Shown in pieces: positions 1 through 7,821 of a DNA stretch of 64,000 bases. How positions within the stretch are numbered: position 1 is the stretch's first letter; every line of letters starts with the position of its first letter. A program made the position numbers and the translations under genes. The notes below the pieces were generated by a model. It was not told the origin of the DNA, did no database searches, and worked only from the letters and a program-made list of their open reading frames with translations. Location of the stretch: contig CAJNDT010000606.1 in NCBI GenBank assembly GCA_905221615.1, positions 1 through 64,000 of the forward strand, given 5' to 3'. The stretch comes from Symbiodinium sp. CCMP2592. Its lineage: Eukaryota; Sar; Dinophyceae; Suessiales; Symbiodiniaceae.

Positions 1-1852
1 TGTGGCACTCCTGATGCTTGAAGGGCTCCGGCCTTTCGACCTCACCCCCCTCCAGCACCTCCGAATCATCTGACTGGACCGCCTCAAGATCAACACTGTG
101 CTCTTCGCCCGGAAGGACGAAACCATGCCCGCGAAGAAACGCGAGATCCTCATCGCATGCCTGAGTATGCTCCGATACACTGAAAGCTATGATGACTAAT
201 CTCTTACCTTTCCAGGGCATTGTGAGGTGAAGATCGCGGTAGGCATGTATGTAGGTGGGTGTCTCACTGATCGGAAGAAGGTGACCACTTAAGCGCTTAC
301 CGTCAACAATCTGAACAGACTCCCCATCCTGGGCCTCGACCCAGATCTCTCCTCCTACGAAGTCAGTAACCCCTATTATCCCATTGGGCAAAGGTGCGTT
401 CCTGGAGTCTTTGTGGGGCTTGGTGCCAGTGTTAAGGTAAAGGCTAATCGTGGTAAAGGGGTGCCCGGGCATGTTGCTACGCACGAAGGATGCCAATGCT
501 TCTGTGGAAGCCGGGAAGCCTTTGCACGCGGACCTGAGCCCGATCAGGCCTCCACCCTTCCGGTACAAGCCTGTCGAAAAGCTGCTAGGAACCCAGTTAG
601 AGGACACCGCCGACCTAGGCGGAGTCTCATGCGGCAGCAGTTTGAAGAGAGCATGGACCTCGGCCCGAGTCGGGGCTCTCGATGAAGAAATGATGCGTGC
701 GAACTCCTCAGCTTCAACTTGTTTCTTAACCCCCCTAGGTGCTGCCTTCGGCTGCGGTTGCCCCGAAGAGTCTGGCCCCGAAGAGTCTGGCGACGGCAAC
801 AAAGTGGAAGGAGGTGCTTCCGACTCGATCAAGCCAACCGCCTCTACCCTATCAGTAACCGCCTCTACCCTATCGGAAACCACCTGGTGCAGCCCCTGCG
901 GCACTTCACATAAATCCTGATGCACCTCCTGCGTCGCCTCGTGGGATTCCTGCATTGGACCTGCCTCACCTGGAACGGAGCTGTGCGGCGCTGACCCAAG
1001 TCCCCCCTGCGAAGCGGAAGCAAGCACAGCATGCGCAAGCCACTCACACAACAGAGGAGGATAGGCTGCTGATGACTCGGTCGCCCAGCGGGAGCCTTCC
1101 CGGCCTGCAAGGACTTTGTCATGTTTCCCGTGCGGGCAGCGTGGCGGCAACGGCCCCACGTAGCGATCACTGGAGTCGAAGCGTGGCCAGGAAGCAAAAG
1201 GCGGAGGCTGCTCGACAAAGGCCCGTAGATTAGTGAGAAGGCGTGTGGGTTTGGAAGTGGGAGCCTCAAAGCTGCATTGAAAGAAAGCAAAAGTGATGGC
1301 CTGAGTGGAAACCTGGAGCTCACGCAGAGCTGGTAGCTGCCAGATGGAAGCCGGTAACTCGTGATCCGGCGTTGCGCCGAGATCCTCCGGGTGCTCCAGA
1401 ACATACTGCCATGCAAGTTGACATGCCGTCACGGTCTGATCAAGAAAATAATTAGCCTGCTCCACCTGCTGCGCGTGCAAATTGCTTAACCATGGAAAAC
1501 CTCTAGGATAAAATGCTGAACGTAGTGGCTTTGGCCCGGGGTGGCGATGCCGGACTCTGGAAAATGTCTCACAAGGAGGAGAGGCAATGAGGATCCAATC
1601 CCCTTCGCCAAGCAATTGAAAGATGTGCTGCCACAAGCCTTCCTTAGTCAAGTCATGCTCCGTGGAGCGCTGAAGATCGAACTGAAGAAGATTAGTGACA
1701 TTGCCCAGTGACTGAAGGTAAGGGCCTACATCACCTTTGCGATGGGGCCCCGCGAAAATGTAGAGCACACGAAGCCCGCTCGGACTGTACAGCTGAGGCT
1801 GGTAGGCGATGTGGTCTGATGTTTCAATGGTAGAAACCGAATCATGCGATAG
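1..1852 (-). CDS. pol: Pol polyprotein of copy A (methyltransferase-like, 2OG-oxygenase-like, start of RT region), partial
   Basis: I translated this frame by hand from the codon after the gag stop to base 1 and found no stop (617 codons). First comes a C5-methyltransferase-like domain (about 1330-1790) with IFAGP as a degenerate motif I, the nucleophile motif PPCETFSRVR, LEHPED in place of ENV, and a KPTRLLTNL motif. A Ser/Glu/Val-rich linker follows. Next is a domain (about 190-560) with PHKDS (HxD), a GGEIWVE strand and a distal H nine residues before R in LHLTMPWKGKR, the pattern of a 2-oxoglutarate/Fe(II) oxygenase. RT and RNase H lie beyond the edge but are present in copy B. There is no convincing AUG near the start, so expression probably depends on readthrough of the gag UGA. 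Confidence 0.82.
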
Positions 1853-1858
1853 TCACTC
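1847..1858 (-). promoter_or_regulatory. Candidate UGA readthrough site between gag and pol (copy A)
   Basis: The gag stop reads UGA followed at once by CUA, and the next 617 codons are open in the same frame and encode pol. UGA-CUA is a known leaky-stop context in animal and viral genes. Copy B keeps the same UGA-CUA with pol in frame after it. Readthrough is an inference. Confidence 0.6.
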
Positions 1859-3112
1859 CTTGGGCTTGCTGGTCTTAAGCTTATGCTCGGTCGCTGAGTG
1901 GGGCTGATAACAGCCCTTGACCCGGCACACATGCAAGCGTTCGCATGAAGGATTGGTGCAGCCCTGCGAGTTGAATGCAAAGCAAATGTCGCGGCCCTCC
2001 GGCGTGCGCCAAACCAACTGAAGGCCCTTAAGCGCCGGGTCCGAGGGGCTTTTGCCGTTCTTGCCCCCCTTGGAGTCTTTGCCCTTGCCGCCCTTGCCTG
2101 TCTTGCCTCCGTCCTTGCCATCCTTGCCCTTGCCCTTGCCTTTGTGCCACTTGCGTGGTCGCTCAATGATGGACAAGGCGAGCGGCGTCGTGAAGTAGGT
2201 CTCCTTAAGCTCCGCTGAAGAAATGACTGAAGCCAGAGCGCCTGCCAGAGTATAACCCTGATCATTGACCAGACGGAAAGCCTCCTTGCGCAACCGGTGC
2301 TCATAGGCCAAGACTACTTCCCAAGGTGGCGAAAGTGAAGGCACATCGGCTGGCTGATGAGACGTAGGCACTGAGAGCTGAGCGACCTTTTCGCCAAGGA
2401 TGTAGTTCACGAAGTGGTCGAAGTCAGACAGCTTAAGATCCTGAAGCCACTGCTTGGATTTGAAGCGGGATGCCATGCATAGCCACGTGAAAGCTTCCAC
2501 GCGAAGGACCTTGCGATAAGCTTCTGTAGTAGTCGGGAGCTCGCTCTTGGATTTGTGCTGAGTAATATGAATTCGCCCCGAAGCGTCAAGGCTGGACTGG
2601 ATGCTCGTGGTGAGCGTGTTCTTCTTCGAAGTTATGGCATCCAAGGTTGAAGCCTGAGGCTCATTGGCTTCGCACTCCTCGCACTTGAGAGCGAGGTACT
2701 CAGACGATGGAGTCTCCGACTCTCCCAGCTGCCCGTGAACGGCCGCTACCGCCTTGAGCATTGCTTGCCTCTCTGTGACTTGCAAGATTCGCGGCTGGCC
2801 TAACACTTTCGCCTCTGCTCGTGTTTCCGTCTCTTTGCTGATTACGTCGCGTGCAAGTTCCCATGCAGCGACGACCCCCGCGATTTGTTGTCGCCCATCA
2901 GCAGCCCCATCATCAAGACCAAAGTCCGCCTTCCCAGCAGCCCGAGCTTCCGGCCGGGAATCGGCGATTGCCTGGAATCGCCTAAGTGTTGTGTGTCGTT
3001 GCACAATGCGATACTGGGCATCCAGAGACAAGCCAGCTTCTCCGAGCACAAACTGCAAATCGCTATCTGCTTTGGTTATGAGCTCGCGCTTCTCGGCATC
3101 TGTGGCGGCCAT
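1853..3112 (-). CDS. gag: Gag-like protein of copy A with CCCH-type zinc knuckle
   Basis: A 419-residue ORF starting MAATDAEKRELITKADSDLQ. The N-terminal two thirds are mostly helical and Ala/Glu-rich, as expected of a capsid-like region. From about residue 325 comes a Gly-Lys-rich basic tract (repeated GKGGK units), then a Cys/His cluster, CFAFNSQGCTNPSCERLHVC followed by another C and H pair, which fits a CCCH zinc knuckle for RNA binding. It ends KTSKPKE just before UGA-CUA. The spacer to YR upstream is about 400 bp. Copy B has a near-identical protein at 50093-51352. The call rests on position, basic tail and zinc knuckle rather than a recognised capsid signature. Confidence 0.75.
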   Translation of the reverse strand: MAATDAEKRELITKADSDLQFVLGEAGLSLDAQYRIVQRHTTLRRFQAIADSRPEARAAGKADFGLDDGAADGRQQIAGVVAAWELARDVISKETETRAEAKVLGQPRILQVTERQAMLKAVAAVHGQLGESETPSSEYLALKCEECEANEPQASTLDAITSKKNTLTTSIQSSLDASGRIHITQHKSKSELPTTTEAYRKVLRVEAFTWLCMASRFKSKQWLQDLKLSDFDHFVNYILGEKVAQLSVPTSHQPADVPSLSPPWEVVLAYEHRLRKEAFRLVNDQGYTLAGALASVISSAELKETYFTTPLALSIIERPRKWHKGKGKGKDGKDGGKTGKGGKGKDSKGGKNGKSPSDPALKGLQLVWRTPEGRDICFAFNSQGCTNPSCERLHVCRVKGCYQPHSATEHKLKTSKPKE

Positions 3113-3338
3113 TGCGACAACAATAACTAACTCCCGCTACTCCTGATGCGAAGGCCGCGCCCCGGCCTGTGGCCCTGTAGGACTTGGATTGCTAGCCGCC
3201 CTGAGGCCTTTAGCTGCACTGCGATGTGTCCACCCGTCGCCCTGAGGCCTGTGACAGGATGCGGAATCCGCCGGCACCTCACGGCCTGCGCCGAGTGAGA
3301 CTTCCTCCTGCTTGAACAGCGCCAGCACGTGCACTTCA

Positions 3339-3436
3339 TCAGCATGAACTGTTATCGCGAAACAACTTCAAGATGCCCTGAGAAAAGTCAGCATGGACTG
3401 TTATCGTGGATCTACTTCAAGGCGCCCTTGCATAAG
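3339..3436. repeat. Two tandem ~49-bp units in the YR-gag spacer
   Basis: Units start at 3339 and 3388, each opening TCAGCATG(A/G)ACTGTTATCG and carrying a CTACTTCAAGG-like block. Copy B has the same pair at about 51579-51676. No ORF crosses here. It could be a regulatory or splice-acceptor region; its function is not visible. Confidence 0.6.
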
Positions 3437-3509
3437 CAACTCATGCCAACTTCTGGCTAGGACTTGCAGGGCACAGCCTATCCACAGCAGTCGAAAGCAT
3501 CTTTTGCCT

Positions 3510-5564
3510 TCACATCGACTCGCTCCCACTGTCACTGCTGGAGGGGTCTGACTCCTCCTCTCCGGCCTGAGCCTTCATTCTTGCTTTGCAATCTTTGCAA
3601 ATGTTATCGACGTCCTCCGCGCCGACATGACTGACAAATTTCACATCATAACAATTCTCAGGCTTGACATAGCAGCCCAACATGTGCAGACGCCTCAGGC
3701 CTGTGGTGCGAGAGGTAACGATGAAGTAATCCCCCCGGCTGCCTGGCATCGAAACCTGCTCGACTGGAGAAGGTGGTGCCGCAACACCCACTTCCAATGC
3801 CAGAGTTGGCCACGACCCGCCCAAGCCTTTGGATCCCTCGAGGAGGGTGTGACGGCGACGAACCTGAGATTCGCTCTCCCCCGCCTTAGCTGCATAATCC
3901 GTCAAAGCCTTGATGGAATCCACCTCGATGTAGTGCTTTGGCTGTCCGGTGACAAGGGAACAAGCAATGTGACTCTGGAGACGATGCACAACCTGCCTAG
4001 AAGTGCGAATGTAGGTTGCAGAACCTTCGCCACCTACCTTCCAGCGACCCAGATAATCAAGCTCCCTGGGGTCGACATCGATGGCCGCTCCGACCGAGCT
4101 AAGGAAGTTCCTCGCAGAATGTCCCGTAAAATGACTGGAAGTGTATCCCGGGAGCAGCGGACGCTGATCATTGGCCTTCCATGTGCGCCCCTCACGCTTG
4201 GGCGTTTTCAACTCACTGAGAACTTTGCGGAAGTAAAGGGCCACCGTGGAGGAAGGCACCGACTTCTCCAGGGGTTCCGTGAAACCTTCATTGGCCTTCA
4301 GAACCAGATAATCCCTCTCAAAATCGAAATCCTTCCAAAGTGCATATCCGACCTTAAGCCAATCATGCCCTGTCAGAGAGATACTCCGTTCCACGAAGAC
4401 CTTGACGGTGTGGGTCCTTTTGTCGGGCCCTGTAGTCTTGGACCGCGCGAGATCAATGCTAAGCCCTCGCTCGTCCAGAAGCATGGTCTGCGGCAAGAGC
4501 CCCTGAACATCATCAGCCCGAAGCGATCCCCATACCATCAATAAGCAGACAAAGCCCAATGCTCTCAAGTAACTAGGCTCCCCGGGCGTGCAAACGAAGA
4601 TCTCACATGCAAGAACGATAGCAACAGTGAGCATGCTGGCTGGCTGCTCCGGCGGTGCCGCCGAAACCAAATCGGCCGTGTAACTTTTGAGCTGCGCCTG
4701 CCATGTGGGATCCTGAGATATCTGCTGCGTAGACGGCACGCGCCCTACACCTTCAATTACACTGAGAGAGGCTTGCAGGCTTTCGAGAACTGTCTTTCCA
4801 CATCCTTCCTGGAATCGTTCATTGGCATAATCTAGCACATCAGCTACCCCTTCCGGATAGCTCCTGCCACGGCTATAAAGCAACCATTCCCGAAACTTGT
4901 CCCAAGCTCTAAAGCGATTTCTCAATGTCTTGGATCGACGGGTCCCGAACAGCCGTGGCCAGGCTTCCTCGGCATTGCTGACCCCTGCAAGCACCTTGCA
5001 CACCGGCAGTTGCGCCTCCTGCATGATGGCTGCAAGACGCAATGCATACTCCTGCCGAAGCCGTATCTCCTCAGTGGCCCTGGCACCGCGATCTACGACC
5101 CTATCAGTAGCTAACTTCCGCTTGCGAAGAACCGGAAGCAACGCAAGTGGACTCTGAAGTGCAATCTGATTGTAATGCTCATGCAAGCTAAGGCCAGTTC
5201 CCGGGACACTGGGCAAGCACTCTGTCAAGCGCCTCCTTGATTCCCTGCGCCCACTCGCAACTGTGCGAGCATTGTCTGCATGCCATTCAAGAAGTGCATC
5301 CGCAATCAACTGCAGGCTACTTTCAAGAAGCGTGTTATCGCAAGCCCTAAGCAATGATACAAGCTCTTCCCTCGTGTCGAATGAGGCATGCAATTTTTCA
5401 GGCGTGCTAAACCACTCTTCAAGGCGGTTGCGGTATGGTGGCACTAAAGCGGGCCATCCGAGTCCTGTGCCACTCATGGCCGACCATGGGCCGCAGGGCC
5501 ACCCTTCTACCGCTTTCGTAGTCCTAAAGTATGGAGCTACCGTGAAGCTAAACTGTCCAGTCAT
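3510..5564 (-). CDS. Tyrosine recombinase of copy A (family 1)
   Basis: A 684-residue ORF. The methionine at 5477 (residue 30, MSGTGLGWPALV) is the start shared with copy B, so the first 29 residues may be untranslated. The core-binding domain includes FRAWDKFREWLLYSRGRSYPE. The catalytic domain shows the expected order: Arg in VWGSLRADDVQGL, a Lys-rich strand, H-x-x-R in TGHSARNFL, Trp in YLGRW, and a Tyr in ATYIRTSRQV. It ends in a Cys-rich tail (CYVKPENCYDVKF then ICKDCKARMK) that may be a small zinc-binding module, then an acidic Ser/Asp tail. YR enzymes of DIRS/PAT/Ngaro elements integrate circular cDNA without target duplication. The frame is intact. Confidence 0.9.
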   Translation of the reverse strand: MTGQFSFTVAPYFRTTKAVEGWPCGPWSAMSGTGLGWPALVPPYRNRLEEWFSTPEKLHASFDTREELVSLLRACDNTLLESSLQLIADALLEWHADNARTVASGRRESRRRLTECLPSVPGTGLSLHEHYNQIALQSPLALLPVLRKRKLATDRVVDRGARATEEIRLRQEYALRLAAIMQEAQLPVCKVLAGVSNAEEAWPRLFGTRRSKTLRNRFRAWDKFREWLLYSRGRSYPEGVADVLDYANERFQEGCGKTVLESLQASLSVIEGVGRVPSTQQISQDPTWQAQLKSYTADLVSAAPPEQPASMLTVAIVLACEIFVCTPGEPSYLRALGFVCLLMVWGSLRADDVQGLLPQTMLLDERGLSIDLARSKTTGPDKRTHTVKVFVERSISLTGHDWLKVGYALWKDFDFERDYLVLKANEGFTEPLEKSVPSSTVALYFRKVLSELKTPKREGRTWKANDQRPLLPGYTSSHFTGHSARNFLSSVGAAIDVDPRELDYLGRWKVGGEGSATYIRTSRQVVHRLQSHIACSLVTGQPKHYIEVDSIKALTDYAAKAGESESQVRRRHTLLEGSKGLGGSWPTLALEVGVAAPPSPVEQVSMPGSRGDYFIVTSRTTGLRRLHMLGCYVKPENCYDVKFVSHVGAEDVDNICKDCKARMKAQAGEEESDPSSSDSGSESM

Positions 5565-5870
5565 GCGTCACAACGATGCTTGTGAATGCTAGCCCCATAC
5601 AATCAAAATTTTTCCCTGCTCCTGAGCCTGAGCTCTGCGTCCATGATAAGCATTGAGATTGTGCGCGCACTCAGCTTCTGGCTCCATTCTGAAAAGCGCA
5701 CGATACGTAAATAAAATAGAAACTCAAAACTGCTCAATAAAACTTTTCTCTTTGAAACTGCGGAGATCTTCGAGTTGGTCCAGTCGAGGGAACTCCTCCT
5801 ACCCACAGAGACACCCCGCCCCGCCCACCCAAAACGTTTACTCTAAACAGCGCCGCCGGGCAAGCCCGGC
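5565..5870 (-). other. 5' leader and terminus of copy A
   Basis: Non-coding, about 90% like the copy B leader (53811-54111) by eye. It holds an A/T-rich run, a G-rich stretch on the sense strand and, at the outer edge, the palindrome GCCGGGCTTGCCCGGC. No convincing ORF. Confidence 0.55.
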
Positions 5871-5880
5871 AGGGCCTGTC

Positions 5881-6354
5881 GGCCTCGGTGCTGCAAAAGG
5901 CAGCCGTTGGCCAGAGCTCACCTTCGAAAGGCAGGATGCCAAACTCGCCCACAGGAGACCACAGCATGCTTGGTCCAATGCCGATGGCGAGCATCTTCTG
6001 CAAAGCCTGCCTCGCACCAAGGAGGTAGGCCTGTCGCTTCTCCACAATGAAATTCACAAGAAGACCCATGGCCCTCGCCACTTTTGCATCTCTAGCGCCC
6101 CCTGGCGCCCCGGATGCACCCCAGTTGCTGCTTCCCAAGCAGCATTGTTTCCAAGATTTGTGCCTCGCTTCCAAAGGGGAAGCTTCGCCTTGCTGGCCAG
6201 ACCAGCTCCATGGTGCTAAGGGCCCGCAAGCCCAAGGCCTGAGGGGTAGACTCAAGCCGTCGTTGTCATCCTTGTGTAGTTGAGCTGTCATAGCTCTGAG
6301 TCGCCTTCGCATATCAGAAGAAAAGGTGGCCACGCCACCAGAGGAAGGAGCCAT
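5881..6354 (-). pseudogene. ORF1 N-terminal fragment (LINE0)
   Basis: The first ~160 residues of LINE ORF1, matching LINE1 ORF1 almost residue for residue (MRRRLRAMTAQLHKDDNDGL, then NFIVEKRQAYLLGARQALQK). The frame then runs by chance into copy A sequence and stops at 5734. There is no other part of ORF1, so it is not functional. Confidence 0.8.
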
Positions 6355-6456
6355 TGCCTGCCCCCTCCCACGCACAGCAGTTTTAGCCGGCTCTACCCAG
6401 CCGTTGCCCGTTTTGGAGCGCTTGGAGCTAACTGCAAGCCAAAACTGTTCTCCGTA
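5881..6456 (-). mobile_element. LINE0: 5' fragment of the tandem LINE family
   Basis: This repeats the first ~575 bp of LINE1 and LINE2 (5' end TACGGAGAACAG), including the ORF1 N-terminus MAPSSGG to AAFCSTEA, then stops abruptly against the copy A terminus with about 10 bp between (5871-5880). It is a 3'-truncated element, which is unusual for target-primed retrotransposition (5' truncation is the norm). Loss of the 3' part by recombination or by insertion of copy A is more likely. Confidence 0.8.
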
Positions 6457-7821
6457 TTGAGTTGTGTCACGACAAGAGCCCTTGCACCTACCGTGGAGAG
6501 CAGGCGCTCAGGTCCCTCGCCGCTGCAGGTTCGTGTCGTCTCGGTGTCCATTCGTCACTGTGCAACGAAAGGCTCGGCTGTACAAGAAGCGAGAGCTGCT
6601 ACTGGCCTTGCTACTTTCACATTCCCCCATGCGAGACTGCAAAGCGAAGCAAGAAGCGTTAGCGGGGAGACTACAAGAGCCAGGTGTCTCAAGAAGACAG
6701 AGGCTGCTACGACGAAGAGTCCTCGGCACCATGCTTTAGCATGTGTAACCAAGTTGACTCAAGTCAGAAAGCTACAAGGCTACGGTCACGTTAAGGCTAC
6801 GCTTGTGCGACGTACACTTCAGAAACTACGCTCGTTCTCAGTGGGACTTGCCGTAGGAACTCAGCTCCAGGAGACCGCGACTCAGCGGCCCAAGCGCAGC
6901 AGCCACAGCGCAGCAGCCACAGCAGCCACCGTGAGGCCTCGACGAGGTAGTGCAGGAGAGTGCTTCAAAGCCCGAAGCCGCAAAGAGAGCCCTGCTTAGA
7001 GGAGCAGGTCCAGGCAGGGTTGCGTCAAGTTTTAGCGCAGACCAGGGGTCTACGCTCCATTTTGCCTTAGCACGAAGAAGATCAGCAGGCTGCAGGGGCC
7101 TCGCCACATTCCCGTGAGAGGCACCGGACGGTGCACAAGCGCAAGAAGGGGGAACCACCGATTAGCCTACTAGGAACGTGAAAGTACGGTCAAGAAGGGA
7201 GGCCAGCACTGTTATAGGGCAGTACCGCTGAGGGCATCGCAGAGCAGGCTCTTTCGAAAACCTGGGTGAGGCCTAAACCCAACACAAGACCCACATACTA
7301 GGGAGGGACATGGAAAGCGGCTAAGCCCAGCTCCAAGCATCTGGGAACGAGAATCCATCGGGAGCTCGCTCAGGCTTTAAGAGGGGCCTAAGCCAAACAC
7401 TAGGGACCACAGAGGGAGGTGGGACGGCGAGGCACAGCACCCACTACGCTCGGAGGGCTCAGCACGAAGCCTCAAAGGGTGAGGAGCTTGCAGGAGCTCG
7501 CCCGGGCATTCAGGTGGGTGGGCCTAAACCAACACTAGGGAAACCACACTTAGGGGGAGCGGGCGAGCAGGCTCGTGCAGAGTAAGGGCCACGCCAACTG
7601 CACAACTAATGGGAAGGAGAGGCCTAAACCCGAGCAAACCCGAAGAGGGGGGTTTGCAGGAGTGCACACGGTCCTTAAGGGGGTGGGCCTAAACCAACAC
7701 TAGGGAACCACACGCAAGGGGGGTGGGCTAGGCGATTTGGCACACGACGGCGATGGGTGGGTGCAGCTTTGCAGCGCACACCGATGGAGAAGGCCTAAAC
7801 AAAAACTGAAAGACACCCGCC
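6457..7821 (-). other. LINE1 3' untranslated region with GGCCTAAACC repeats
   Basis: No sense ORF. Between about 7265 and 7821 there are six imperfect copies of a module built on GGCCTAAACCAACACTAGGG plus ACCACAC, spaced roughly 60-120 bp apart (near 7270, 7383, 7507, 7620, 7685, 7791). The same array is in LINE2 and LINE3. Such 3' repeats could be the RT recognition region. A 180-codon antisense frame in the outer part exists in all copies but has no recognisable protein character. Confidence 0.65.

Larger units (their letters stand above)
1..5870 (-). mobile_element. YR (DIRS-like) retroelement family 1, copy A, 3' end outside window
   Basis: Sense-strand order is leader, tyrosine recombinase, gag, then an in-frame pol running off the window edge. 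Copy B (33.2-54.1 kb) is a second member with the same order, closely similar except for its YR N-terminus. The 5' limit is taken where A and B stop matching, just beyond a 16-bp palindrome at 5855-5870. All ORFs visible in A are open, so it is the better preserved copy. Because the 3' end is missing, I cannot say whether the terminal repeats are split direct or inverted. Confidence 0.8.

Noticed and set aside
3627..4544. Plus-strand 305-codon ORF opposite copy A YR
   Set aside because: Antisense shadow of the YR gene, which has a complete catalytic set; the shadow has no recognisable features.
6457..6999. Plus-strand ORF of ~180 codons in the LINE 3' region, present in all three copies (also 18367-18906 and 30301-30843)
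   Set aside because: The copies are too similar for openness to mean much; the translation is rich in Ser, Arg and Thr with no domain character, and it lies antisense to the element.
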